Assembly (NCBI GenBank): GCA_964604165.1 | Contig: CAZRYF010000003.1 | Location: forward strand, 62,001 to 126,000 | DNA length: 64,000 nucleotides | Source: JAYZDK01 sp964604165 | GTDB lineage: Bacteria; Myxococcota_A; UBA796; CAJQPC01 | Reading direction: 5' to 3' | Part shown: piece by piece, positions 23,817-32,237 of the stretch | How the letters are laid out: each line of letters begins with the position of its first letter | Numbering within the stretch: position 1 is the first letter of the stretch | Made by a program: the position numbers and the translations under genes | Notes under the pieces: model-generated | Databases searched by the model: none | Told to the model about the DNA's origin: nothing | What the model saw: the letters and a program-made list of their open reading frames with translations, nothing else

Positions 23817-23868
23817 ATTTCTCCTGCACGGCGGCTCAAGGTTCCAACCAGCGGTCCGATGCGGGTCC

Positions 23869-24720
23869 ATGGAACAAGCCCCTTGGAGTCGTTTTTCTGC
23901 CCGCCAGGGCCTGAGTCCCCGTGACGATGCTGCCTGCCCGGTGTTTGTGCTGGCAGCGGGATGGCGCTCCGGGAGCACCTTGGTGCAGCGTTTGTTGTGC
24001 TCTTCTAAGGAGGTGCTCATTTGGGGAGAGGCGTACGGACGCGCGGGCTTGGTGCAGTCCCTGACAGCCACCGCAATGGGCCTCAACGAGGGTTGGCCGA
24101 CCCAGGGTCACTTTGGCAGCGAAGAGGTCTTTGAGAATCTGTCGGACCACTGGATAGCCAATTTGTACCCTCCGCCGGAAGCCATGCGGGATGCACTGGC
24201 AGCCCCTCTTGAGACCCTTTTGGCCTGGCCCGCTGCCGAGCGCGGGTTTGATCGCTTTGGTCTCAAAGAGGTTCGCCTTCAGGCGATCCACGCCCGTTTT
24301 CTGGAGTGGGTCTACCCATCTTCCCGTTTTGTGTTCCTCATTCGAAATCCCTGGGATGCTTGGAAAAGCGCCCGAGGGTTGGGGCTTATGGCCCATTGGG
24401 CGGGTCCGGTCATGGACCATCCACAGAAGTTCGCTGCCCATTGGGCCCGGCTTGCAGAGTCTTTTCTCTCCTGGGATCAAGAAAACGGGCAGCTGCTTCG
24501 GTACGAAGACCTTCGCAGCACTTGTCTCGAGAAGTTGGCGACACACTGTCGCTTGGGAACCTTGGATGCTTCGGTCCTGGATCGGGTCCAGAGTGGGGTC
24601 AACCGCCCCGCGCCTGCGCCTTTGTCACCTGCAGCGATCGAGGTGATTCGTGCTGTGGCGGGTCCTGTGGCGCAGAAGTTGGGGTACGCCGGACCCACTG
24701 CGGTGAGGATGAGTGCCTAA
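23869..24720 (+). CDS. Sulfotransferase family protein
   Basis: 283 aa from the ATG at 23869, 52 nt after the fkbH-like stop. The PAPS loop is LAAGWRSGSTLVQRLL near residue 30, and the 3'-phosphate strand is FVFLIRNPWDAWKSARG near residue 155. It is only distantly like the two sulfotransferases at 1668-3469. It lies last in the same-strand group pfaD-like, fkbH-like, sulfotransferase, so it may sulfate the product of that group. Its stop overlaps the stop of the convergent sterol-desaturase-like gene by 4 bp. The acceptor is unknown. Confidence 0.87.
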   Translation: MEQAPWSRFSARQGLSPRDDAACPVFVLAAGWRSGSTLVQRLLCSSKEVLIWGEAYGRAGLVQSLTATAMGLNEGWPTQGHFGSEEVFENLSDHWIANLYPPPEAMRDALAAPLETLLAWPAAERGFDRFGLKEVRLQAIHARFLEWVYPSSRFVFLIRNPWDAWKSARGLGLMAHWAGPVMDHPQKFAAHWARLAESFLSWDQENGQLLRYEDLRSTCLEKLATHCRLGTLDASVLDRVQSGVNRPAPAPLSPAAIEVIRAVAGPVAQKLGYAGPTAVRMSA

Positions 24721-25538
24721 CCAGCTGCCCACAACGCCCCGGCCAGGGCGACGGCACCCAGGGCAGACAAGACTCCGCGTCGCTGGTGGACAGGAATCCA
24801 CCGCCCCAGCTGCCACACCTGTTGTCCGAAGAAGTCCTCCGGTAGCTCCTCCATACCGGGGTAGCCGAGCTTTGTGGGCGGATGGTCAGGCATCTGGGCG
24901 GTGCCGAAGATCCAGTCCCAACAGGAGAGAACCACGCCGAAGTTCGTCGCAGGGCCGTCGTGGTCGTGGTGCCAGATGTGCATGGCCGGGTTGTTGAGCA
25001 GGTAGCGGAAGGGACCGTAGGTCCAGGACAGGTTGGCGTGGTTCAAATGCCCGATGGCGGTGCCCACCACCGCCTGGATCCACAGGGCCTCCACGGAGAA
25101 CCCCATCCACGCGAGGGGCAGCACCATGGCCGCCTTGTAGACGACCACCTCGGTCCACTGAAACCGGAAGGAGACGATCCAGTCCATTTCGCCGTCTCGA
25201 ACCCCGTGGTGGAGCTTGTGAAAGCTCCAGAGAAAAGGAACCCGGTGCAAGACGTTGTGCACACACCACTGCACCCAATCCAGCGTCACAATGGCCACGG
25301 TGGCCTGGAGCCACAGGGGCCAGTCCCGGGCGGCACCCTCCCATCCGGGGTCCACCCAGAAGCGGGCGGCAAAGGTGTAGAGGATCGCCCCCAGGAAGTG
25401 CCCGTTGAACACCAGGTGCAGGCCATCCCAGACCAGTCCGGGCCGAATCAGCGGCTGGTCTTCTCGCGTGGCATAGCGCCGCTCCAGGCCCGCGGCGCCC
25501 AAGGACAGCGCCGCCAGGGCCACCGGGTAGGCGATCAC
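24717..25538 (-). CDS. Sterol desaturase/fatty acid hydroxylase family membrane protein
   Basis: 273 aa. The diiron histidine clusters of the FA_hydroxylase superfamily are all present: HNVLH near residue 94, HKLHH near 107, HLNHAN near 164 and HIWHH near 187. Several hydrophobic segments place it in the inner membrane. Members hydroxylate or desaturate sterols, fatty acids, carotenoids or alkylglycerols using O2. The ATG overlaps the stop of the rhodanese gene (ATGA), so it is the last gene of the dus, lipoprotein, rhodanese, desaturase unit. The substrate cannot be named. Confidence 0.88.
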   Translation of the reverse strand: MIAYPVALAALSLGAAGLERRYATREDQPLIRPGLVWDGLHLVFNGHFLGAILYTFAARFWVDPGWEGAARDWPLWLQATVAIVTLDWVQWCVHNVLHRVPFLWSFHKLHHGVRDGEMDWIVSFRFQWTEVVVYKAAMVLPLAWMGFSVEALWIQAVVGTAIGHLNHANLSWTYGPFRYLLNNPAMHIWHHDHDGPATNFGVVLSCWDWIFGTAQMPDHPPTKLGYPGMEELPEDFFGQQVWQLGRWIPVHQRRGVLSALGAVALAGALWAAG

Positions 25539-26050
25539 GGGATGGGCTCGACTTCCGCGTGGCGCTCCGGGGCGAGCATCCTGCCCCAGGTTGCGTTGTA
25601 CGGGTGCACCGTGGAGGTGGGGGCGCCGTCCTTCACCAGGGGAAGGCCGGCGTTGGCCCAGGCGAAGATTCCGCCTTCCAGGTTTCGTACGTGGCTAAAG
25701 CCGGCTCCTTGCAGCCGCTCGGCAAGCGAGGCCGACCGGGCCCCGACCGCGCAGTAGACCACCACAGACTGGGCTGGAACACCGGTGAGCACAACCGGTA
25801 GATCCACGGCACCGGGAAGGACGTGCAGGGCCCCGGGAAGGTGCCCCTCTCTCCACTCGGCATCCGTGCGCACGTCCAGGAGAAGCGGTGGGTTCGGTGT
25901 GGCCTGGGCCTTCACCAGCTCGCCGGCATCCACCCACTGCACTGAGGGGTGTTCAAGGGCGATGGCTGGCTTCATCGCGCCTAGAGCGACATCGGCGGGT
26001 CCGGCGTGGGCGGCAAGCCCGAAAAACAGAAGACAGGTGAGAAGGGTCAT
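25535..26050 (-). CDS. Exported rhodanese-domain protein
   Basis: 171 aa with a signal peptide (LLTCLLFFGLAAHAG) and one rhodanese domain: LLLDVRTDAEWREGHLPGALHV, the active-site loop VYCAVGARSASLA with its catalytic Cys, and LEGGIFAWANAGLPLV. It probably handles sulfane sulfur or acts as a phosphatase-like binding module in the periplasm. It starts 10 nt after the stop of the tiny lipoprotein gene and overlaps the desaturase-like gene by 4 bp. The tail of about 30 residues after the domain has no known motif. Confidence 0.88.
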   Translation of the reverse strand: MTLLTCLLFFGLAAHAGPADVALGAMKPAIALEHPSVQWVDAGELVKAQATPNPPLLLDVRTDAEWREGHLPGALHVLPGAVDLPVVLTGVPAQSVVVYCAVGARSASLAERLQGAGFSHVRNLEGGIFAWANAGLPLVKDGAPTSTVHPYNATWGRMLAPERHAEVEPIP

Positions 26051-26060
26051 GGAGGGCTGG

Positions 26061-26291
26061 CTAGTAGCAAGCCTTTTCGGCGGTCTCTACGAGGGTCTTC
26101 TTGCACTGCGCCTGGCGCTTGGGGCCTGCCTCCCAATGGTCGTCGTAGCAGTCGTCGAGGGTGGTCCAGCCCTCCTCTTCAAAGGCAGTGCTCCAGCCGT
26201 ACCCACACTCCTCCAGGTAGATTTCATACTGCTGACAAAGGTCCAGACAGGGCTCGCTGCACCCCGTCCAGGCCAAGAAAAGGACCAACAA
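26061..26291 (-). CDS. Tiny Cys-rich lipoprotein with TTG start
   Basis: 76 aa from a TTG at 26291, one base after the stop of the dus gene (26293-26295). Read this way it has a short lipoprotein signal, LVLFLAWTGC, and a mature part of about 66 residues with further Cys at regular intervals (CLDLCQQY, EECGYGW, DDCYDD, AQCKK, KACY). Disulfide pairing is likely, as in other small delta-proteobacterial lipoproteins. A longer open frame upstream overlaps the dus gene and lacks coding character. There is no known function; its operon neighbours are Dus and an exported rhodanese. Confidence 0.6.
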   Translation of the reverse strand: MLVLFLAWTGCSEPCLDLCQQYEIYLEECGYGWSTAFEEEGWTTLDDCYDDHWEAGPKRQAQCKKTLVETAEKACY

Positions 26292-26292
26292 C

Positions 26293-27357
26293 TCAAGCCA
26301 CCTGGGGGGCCTCTTGGGCCTCCCTGGTTTCAAATTCCGTGCCCAGGAAACAGTCCGACGTCCCGCTCTCGTGCCTTTCCAGCAGGTCGAAGTACCGGTG
26401 GACCCAGTCTTCTGCCTCGGCGCGGGAGGTGCTTCGGAAGATCCGGTCTCTAAGTCCCACCCCATGGGGAAGGGGGCGCGTAAACTGCTTGGAGATCATC
26501 TTCATTCGGCCGAGGGCACCTTTGGAGTGGTTGAACGCGATGGAGATGGTGTCGAAGTAGGTCAACAACACCCGCTCTCGTTCCCGGGCCCCTACTCTAA
26601 GGGGCGGCTTTCCCGCCAGCCAGCGAGTGATCTGCAAGGGCAACCAGGGATCCCGCATGGCTCCGCGGCCCACCATCACACCCGCACACCCGGTTTCCTC
26701 CAACATTGCCTTGGCGGAGTCCAAATCAATGATGTCTCCATTTCCAAAGATGGGGATCGAGACAGCGTCCACAGCCTCTGCGATCTTGTCCACCTGTCTC
26801 TCCCCCCCGTACCGATCCTCCCGGGTCCTCCAGTGGATCGCCAGGCCGTCGACCCCTTCCGACTCACAAATGCGGGCCAGCTCCGGTGCATTGCGCCGAG
26901 AGGCATCGAAGCCTGAACGCATCTTCACCGTCAGGGGAATGGTGAGCGCGCCCCGGGCCGCCCGGACAATTTCTGTGGCCAAGGGCAGGTCTTTCATCAG
27001 CGAGGATCCCCCAGAGTGCGCACACACCTTCTTGGAAGGACAGCCCATGTTGATGTCGCATATCGTGGCGCCCATGTCTTGAACGATGCGGGCTCCCTCG
27101 GCCATCTGATCCGGATCCCTCCCGTAGATCTGGACGGAAACCGGGAATTCACCCGGGTCGAATTGGGCTCTCTCCCAGGCTTTCCCGCTGCCTTGCTTGA
27201 GGCCTGACGAGGGAATGAACTCGGTGCAGGTCAGCCCTGTTCCGCCGATGCTGCGCACCAGACGGCGAAAAGTCAGGTCGGTGACACCCTCCATGGGTGC
27301 CAGTACAACCGGCGGGTCGATCCGGACATTGCGGATCCAAATCGGGGTCTTGGCCAT
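26293..27357 (-). CDS. dus: tRNA-dihydrouridine synthase
   Basis: 354 aa FMN enzyme that reduces uridines in the tRNA D-loop. Visible are VVLAPMEGVTDLTFR, TEFIPSSGL, CDINMGCPSKKVCAHSGGSSL with the catalytic Cys, VKMRSGF, GLAIHWRTR and FGNGDIID, all in DusB/DusA order. It starts the minus-strand unit dus, tiny lipoprotein, rhodanese, desaturase-like. Its start is 83 nt from that of a plus-strand gene, so a divergent promoter region lies at 27358-27440. The exact Dus subtype is uncertain; the C-terminal extension of about 30 residues has no recognised motif. Confidence 0.93.
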   Translation of the reverse strand: MAKTPIWIRNVRIDPPVVLAPMEGVTDLTFRRLVRSIGGTGLTCTEFIPSSGLKQGSGKAWERAQFDPGEFPVSVQIYGRDPDQMAEGARIVQDMGATICDINMGCPSKKVCAHSGGSSLMKDLPLATEIVRAARGALTIPLTVKMRSGFDASRRNAPELARICESEGVDGLAIHWRTREDRYGGERQVDKIAEAVDAVSIPIFGNGDIIDLDSAKAMLEETGCAGVMVGRGAMRDPWLPLQITRWLAGKPPLRVGARERERVLLTYFDTISIAFNHSKGALGRMKMISKQFTRPLPHGVGLRDRIFRSTSRAEAEDWVHRYFDLLERHESGTSDCFLGTEFETREAQEAPQVA

Positions 27358-27440
27358 GGCTGAGGCGGAGCGTTATCACGCCCCACTCCAGTTTATCCCG
27401 CACTTTTTCTCCCGCAAGACGCGGTTTTTCCAGGTGGACA

Positions 27441-28031
27441 ATGTCCGGTACGTTCAAGGCCACCAGCGTGACCGAGGCAGGGGAACCTGATGGCTTTACG
27501 CCGCCGCTGCTCTATATGCCCCAGGTGGGGCCCGATGGAACCACGCGTCTCGTGGTTTCCGCACCGGTCACAGACCTTCCGCGCATCCACCGACTCCTGG
27601 TCAAGTCGCTGCAAGCCCCTCTCGGTGTGTTGTGGGTTCAGCTGGTGGATCGGGCGAGTGGGCGACGCCAGGAGGACGATCCGCGCCGTTGGTTGACCCT
27701 GGAGCAGCCAGCAGATGCGGTGCTCTCTGCTGTCGACCGGTCTTTGCACCTGCTCTACCAGGATGCCCGTGGGCAACTCTGGATACGGGGGGCCTTGGGC
27801 GAACAACTCGTCCTGGATGAGCTGGGGCTGGTGTACCTGTACCCGGATGATCCCGCCTTTCGAGCCGCTCTTGAGTCGGCTGGGGTGGAGCAGTCCTCCG
27901 TTCCCACCATGGCGGATCGGGACTACGTTCGGGTGGAGTTTGATGCGGCTGCCGACGCCGAAGAACAGGCGCTGCTACACGACCTGAGCATGCAGCTTCT
28001 GGACCCGACGGAACTTTCCCCGGACGCGTAA
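27441..28031 (+). CDS. Conserved hypothetical protein, cytosolic
   Basis: 196 aa from the ATG at 27441 with AGGTGG upstream. There is no signal peptide or membrane segment; the protein is acidic with a mixed alpha/beta look (RLVVSAPVTDLPRIHRLLVKSL, LVLDELGLVYLYPDD). I recognise no family. It is divergent from dus and is the first gene of a long plus-strand run to 40485. About 70 nt follow before the TPR lipoprotein gene. Confidence 0.6.
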   Translation: MSGTFKATSVTEAGEPDGFTPPLLYMPQVGPDGTTRLVVSAPVTDLPRIHRLLVKSLQAPLGVLWVQLVDRASGRRQEDDPRRWLTLEQPADAVLSAVDRSLHLLYQDARGQLWIRGALGEQLVLDELGLVYLYPDDPAFRAALESAGVEQSSVPTMADRDYVRVEFDAAADAEEQALLHDLSMQLLDPTELSPDA

Positions 28032-28101
28032 GTTCTGTCCAAGGGTTGAGGTTCACACGCAGTAGGCAGTAGCATGCAGTCTCGCCAATGGAGGGCAGAT
28101 C

Positions 28102-29130
28102 ATGGTTGGCACGGGCTTGCTTCTGGCAGGAGTGCTTGCGTGTGGCGGGGGAGAGGAACCCTCCGGTGCTGCAGGTCCGCAGGTCGACCTGCTCTCTGCG
28201 GTGCGTGCTCTGCGGGAGGGGGACCTGGATGCTGCCATGGCCGGGTTCAATGCGGGAGCTGCTGCAAACCCGGGCTCCTATGATGCTGCGGTGGGCGCAA
28301 GCTACGGCGCCATGTTGCAGGGAGACCTGGTGCGAGCCGAGGCGCTTCTTGCCAATGCCCAGCCCCATGCGGGTCCTCGCGCCCCGGACATTCTCCTTCG
28401 CCGGGCCATGGTGGCCGTGCGAGGTGGGGACATGGAGGCAGCCCGCGCTCATGCAGAAGCCTCGGGGCTGGAGGCCGGGCGTGTCCTGGCCGCAGAAGCC
28501 GCCATGGTGGAAGGGGACTTGGGGGGGGCCATCTCCCTGCTGTCCGGGCTCTCTCAGGAATCCGGACCCCATGGGGACCTGGCCCGAAGCTACCTGGCGC
28601 TCCTCCAGAGTGACGATCCCATTGAGTCTGGTTTGGCAGAGTGCTACGCCCTTTGGGCTGTCGGCCAGCGCACGTCCGCGGTGCAAGCGGCTGAGGGCTT
28701 GCTGCTGGCTCTCCCTGAGGAAGACGCTGAACGAGATGCCACTCTCATGCTGTGGGCGGCGCGGGCGGCTTCCGAGGGGGCAGGGGATGCCGCCATTGGC
28801 CTCCTTGATTCCGTGAAGTCCGCCCCTGCTGGGCAGGGCTGGCGGATTCCCGCGACCCGTGCTGTGGCCCATTGTGCCCAGGGTGATGTGGCTGGATGCA
28901 GAGAGGGCCTGGCGGGCTTGGATGGGAACGCCCCTGCAGATGGGCTGCTGTACGCCCGGGTGACCGCAGCCCTCCAGTTGGGTCCAGAACACAAGGGAGA
29001 GGCCGTGGCTCTCCTCGGCGAAAGGGTCTCCCACGCAACCGCCCGGGCTGCCTTGCGGCTCGGAGAATTGGATCTTGCCAAGCGGCTGGCGCCGGAAGGC
29101 CTCCTCCAACGAACCCTGTTTTCCCGGTGA
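28102..29130 (+). CDS. TPR-like lipoprotein
   Basis: 342 aa; ATG with GGAGGG upstream. The signal ends LLAGVLACGGG, a lipobox. The rest is Ala/Leu/Glu-rich helix-turn-helix sequence of TPR type (LREGDLDAAMAGFNAGAAANPG, LQGDLVRAEALLANAQP, VRGGDMEAARAHAEASG). It probably scaffolds protein-protein contacts in the periplasm or at the outer membrane. It is followed after 4 nt by another lipoprotein gene, so they are co-transcribed. Confidence 0.8.
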   Translation: MVGTGLLLAGVLACGGGEEPSGAAGPQVDLLSAVRALREGDLDAAMAGFNAGAAANPGSYDAAVGASYGAMLQGDLVRAEALLANAQPHAGPRAPDILLRRAMVAVRGGDMEAARAHAEASGLEAGRVLAAEAAMVEGDLGGAISLLSGLSQESGPHGDLARSYLALLQSDDPIESGLAECYALWAVGQRTSAVQAAEGLLLALPEEDAERDATLMLWAARAASEGAGDAAIGLLDSVKSAPAGQGWRIPATRAVAHCAQGDVAGCREGLAGLDGNAPADGLLYARVTAALQLGPEHKGEAVALLGERVSHATARAALRLGELDLAKRLAPEGLLQRTLFSR

Positions 29131-29134
29131 TGGC

Positions 29135-29593
29135 ATGACTCGCTCGCTGATTCGCGCAGGAATGGTGCTGCTGGGCCTTGTAGGGGTCGGCTGTGCAGGC
29201 ACAGGGGCAGTCGGGAGCTCGGGTGTCCCGGTTCACGTGACTGTGTTGGATGAAGTCGGACGGCCGATTCCGACGGCGGTGATTCGTCACCCGTCCGAGG
29301 CGGAGCGCCACCGGGTCAACAGTGTGGATGGTAGCTGGGAGGAGGAGGTCCTCTACCTGCCGGATGGTACGCCTCTGGTGTTCAAGCCTGGCATGCTGCT
29401 GGACCTCGAGATCTCTGCACCCGGCTTTGTGTCCAAGACCATTCAATACGAGATTGTAAAGCGGAAGAACTTCATTCGGATCCAGCTGGTGCGCCTCGTC
29501 CTGGATGCAGAGGAGGACCTGGACGAGCCGGAGTTGGGTTTCGGGAGAGATCGGCCCATCGAGTCCGGTGGCACAGGAGGGCCTTCCAACTGA
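29135..29593 (+). CDS. Lipoprotein with carboxypeptidase-regulatory-like beta domain
   Basis: 152 aa from the ATG at 29135, 4 nt after the previous stop, with signal LLGLVGVGCAG. The mature part begins like a CarboxypepD_reg/CNA-B beta sandwich (VPVHVTVLDEVGRPIPTAVI, then APGFVSKTIQYEIVKRKN) and ends in an acidic tail with a Gly-rich end. Such domains are stalk or adaptor modules. The stop overlaps the next ATG (TGATG). The function is unknown. Confidence 0.7.
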   Translation: MTRSLIRAGMVLLGLVGVGCAGTGAVGSSGVPVHVTVLDEVGRPIPTAVIRHPSEAERHRVNSVDGSWEEEVLYLPDGTPLVFKPGMLLDLEISAPGFVSKTIQYEIVKRKNFIRIQLVRLVLDAEEDLDEPELGFGRDRPIESGGTGGPSN

Positions 29594-30870
29594 TGCCAAG
29601 AAAACTTCTGGGTGTGGCTCTCGTCTCCATGGTGCTGGGGGGTACTGCCCTCTCTCAGGACGCTCGAAGCGCCTGGCTTGGGCTCTTCCCGGAGCGCCCC
29701 TGTCAGGATGGCTGGAGTGGCTGCATTGTGGAGGGCTTCAGCGTGGATGCTGGAGCCGGACATGACAGCCGCGGCCTGCCGCAGCCCTCCAACCTGCGCT
29801 TGGGTTGGTTCGATCTCGCGCCCACCCCTGTCTACTCCCCCTTTATGAGCCTCTCTACCTTTACGGGAAAAGAGGCCGCAACGGCACCAGCCACGTTGGT
29901 GGAGGCTGAAGCTGCCGCCGAAGCCAGCATTGCAGAAGCCAGCATTGCAGAGGCCGCTGTGGAGTTTGCGGAGACAGCGGCGGCAGCTGAGTCCCGCTCT
30001 GGAGTCGGGGAAGCGACCTATGCAACGGATGAAGTGGAGGATTTTCCGCGGCCAGGAGCCGAGGTCTACGTGCCGGAGGCGGTGGCGTCGGACAAGTCGC
30101 CCAACTGGGGAGGACGCTCCCTGGGAGAGGACGAGGCCCCCAACTGGGGTGCCCGCGCTGTGGATGAGCCGGTGAAGGAGGAACCCAACTGGGGCGGTCG
30201 GGGCAACGACGCGCTTGCGGACATGGCGCCACCGGAGGAAGAAGCCGAGGTGGCGCCTCCCGAGCCCGAGTACGACGACTCCTGTGGGGATCTCTCGGCC
30301 CTGGAACCGTCGGCCCTGATGGGCCGCTTGCGCACGGGACAGGTGGATTGCATCGAGGACCGAATGTTCTCCGCTTCCCAGGTAGACAAGGACAAGCTCT
30401 CCCGGGTGCTCCTGGTAAATGCGGAGGCCAAGGACGACAAGCGGGAGTGGGAGCGCTTGGTGCGGCGACACCTGGAGGAGATCGACCGTTCGGACCCGGA
30501 CCTCTGCTTCAAGTACGCCATGCATCTCTCCCGGGGAGGTGTGTCCCGTGCCTTTGGCGTCATCAAGTGGGCTGGCTACGCCCTGGACAACAAGTCCCAG
30601 TGGTCCGGAAGTACCTTCAAGAAGAGGGTCAATGCTCTCTACAAGCTGCGGGCACAGGCTGCGAGCCGCATCTGGGAGCAGGCCAACCGCGACTTGATCA
30701 ATGCGGCTTCCAACCGGGAGGACCTGAAGTCCAAGGAGGGCAAGGCCCGGGGACAGGCCAAGACCTTCGCCAAGGAGTGGCTCGATTATGCACGCGCGTC
30801 GGGACAGGACGCCCGGGCAGCCCAGGCGCTTTGTGAGTCGGCAGCGGGAAGCAGGGAGTTCTGCGAATAG
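29593..30870 (+). CDS. Secreted protein with PNWGGR repeats and helical C-terminal domain
   Basis: 425 aa with an N-terminal signal peptide (LLGVALVSMVLGGTALS). An Ala/Glu-rich region around residues 93-135 has short tandem ASIAEA units. Three repeats of PNWGGR or PNWGAR follow (residues ~168-205), each separated by acidic linkers. The last 185 residues form a helical, charged domain with two Cys (DPDLCFKYAMHLSRGG, VNALYKLRAQAASRIWEQA). It lies in a TGATG overlap with the preceding lipoprotein gene and 2 nt before the next. The PNWGGR array looks like a multivalent docking motif. No family function was recognised. Confidence 0.7.
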   Translation: MPRKLLGVALVSMVLGGTALSQDARSAWLGLFPERPCQDGWSGCIVEGFSVDAGAGHDSRGLPQPSNLRLGWFDLAPTPVYSPFMSLSTFTGKEAATAPATLVEAEAAAEASIAEASIAEAAVEFAETAAAAESRSGVGEATYATDEVEDFPRPGAEVYVPEAVASDKSPNWGGRSLGEDEAPNWGARAVDEPVKEEPNWGGRGNDALADMAPPEEEAEVAPPEPEYDDSCGDLSALEPSALMGRLRTGQVDCIEDRMFSASQVDKDKLSRVLLVNAEAKDDKREWERLVRRHLEEIDRSDPDLCFKYAMHLSRGGVSRAFGVIKWAGYALDNKSQWSGSTFKKRVNALYKLRAQAASRIWEQANRDLINAASNREDLKSKEGKARGQAKTFAKEWLDYARASGQDARAAQALCESAAGSREFCE

Positions 30871-30872
30871 CC

Positions 30873-32219
30873 GTGCTTTTTTGGATCCTCCTAGGAATAG
30901 CCGGCTGTGTGGGTGGGGAAGCCGACACCGTTGAACCTGGCGCCACCCGGATTGTCTCTTCATCGGCGGTAGCCTCTACTTGGATGGTGGAAGTGGCGCC
31001 GGGCCCCAAACTGGCCCCCCTGGTGCAGCACACAGGATGGCAGACCTACCACGGCCGCAACTACGCCGGGGCCTTGGCCGCCTTTGGCGAACCAGGGGTT
31101 CCCACCGCCCGTGTGCATGCGGAGCTGGCAGCGCTCTATCGGCTGACATCCTTGGCGCAGGCACGGGCGATTCTGCAGACCTACGGGGGAGACCAGCGCA
31201 GGGAAGGGGACCCGCCGGAGGTGGATTATCTCCTGGGCGTGGCCCAAGTCATTGTGGGGGAATTGGATGCTGCGAGGGGTCTCTTCGGAAAGAACAGCTC
31301 GTCTACCATCCAGGCCTTGGCCGCTGCCGATGCCGCCTGGATAGAGCGGTTGGATCGCCCGGATCCCAGGGCGTTGGGCACGGATGCAGCCCTCTTCCCC
31401 CTTCCACCTGTCGAAGAAGGAGGCCTTCCCGATTCTCCGGCCGCTCCCCACTTTGAGATTCCCATGGGGGACACCATCCTCAAGGCGGCGGACCCCACCG
31501 CTTTGATGCAGTTGTCCCAGTGGCACGCGGCCGCAGCCGAAAAGGCGGGTGGTGCGTCGGTCACAAGTGCCTTGCTTGATCCATGGAGGTGGCCCGGAGA
31601 GGCATTGGGACCCGTCGGCCCCGAGGGGGCCGAGGCGGTGGAGGCCCGTTTTCTTTCGGGTTGGACCACCCCGGGAGATGTGCACCTGGTGCGTGCCCTG
31701 GCCGGGAGTGATGGGTTGGATTTGGAGGGGTTGCAGGCGTTGCTCGAGGAGCTCCGCGATGGATCACCCTATGCAGCGGTCCTGTCCAAGTGCGTCAAGT
31801 CCCCCTCGTTTGAAGCGGAGTGCGTGCTCCGGCGCGCCGCGGACCTCCCTGGTCAGCTGGAGGAAGCCATGGAGTTGGCAGCCGGATCCAGCAGTGCGGA
31901 TCACCGGGAATTCGCCGCCCATTCAGGCTTTGGCGCCCTTCGGGTTGCGGTCCGTGCGGCGGAGTCTGTTTCAGACCCCCAGATGGCCGGTCTTCTGCGT
32001 TTGAACGCCCTGGATGCCGGTGTCGGACCTGTATTTGAGCCCCTGTTTGCCATGGACATGGCCGCGTGGGATGCGGGAAACCGAAACCCCCACCGGGCCA
32101 AGGAGCTTTTTCATGGTCTCTCAACTCACGCCCCGGGACTCGATGGAGCCCGGTATGCTCTGGACGCTCTGTACCTTCGCGTCAGTCGTGACGTGGGGGT
32201 GGGCGTGCCCATGCACTGA
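30873..32219 (+). CDS. Lipoprotein with TPR-like helical repeats
   Basis: 448 aa from a GTG at 30873, 2 nt after the previous stop. The signal is short (LFWILLGIAGCVGG). The body has Ala/Leu-rich repeat helices (YAGALAAFGEPGVPTARVHAELAAL is of this type; VIVGELDAARGLF) and a Cys pair around residues 310-320. It resembles the TPR lipoprotein at 28102-29130 in style though not in sequence. It is 18 nt ahead of the peptide-binding protein gene of an ABC importer, so this lipoprotein group may serve that transporter at the envelope. Confidence 0.65.
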   Translation: MLFWILLGIAGCVGGEADTVEPGATRIVSSSAVASTWMVEVAPGPKLAPLVQHTGWQTYHGRNYAGALAAFGEPGVPTARVHAELAALYRLTSLAQARAILQTYGGDQRREGDPPEVDYLLGVAQVIVGELDAARGLFGKNSSSTIQALAAADAAWIERLDRPDPRALGTDAALFPLPPVEEGGLPDSPAAPHFEIPMGDTILKAADPTALMQLSQWHAAAAEKAGGASVTSALLDPWRWPGEALGPVGPEGAEAVEARFLSGWTTPGDVHLVRALAGSDGLDLEGLQALLEELRDGSPYAAVLSKCVKSPSFEAECVLRRAADLPGQLEEAMELAAGSSSADHREFAAHSGFGALRVAVRAAESVSDPQMAGLLRLNALDAGVGPVFEPLFAMDMAAWDAGNRNPHRAKELFHGLSTHAPGLDGARYALDALYLRVSRDVGVGVPMH

Positions 32220-32237
32220 TTTTGGAGGTTCCCGCGC

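Noticed and set aside
20116..24720. A polyketide synthase cluster
   Set aside because: Only accessory-type genes are present; no ketosynthase, acyltransferase or carrier protein signature occurs anywhere in the window.
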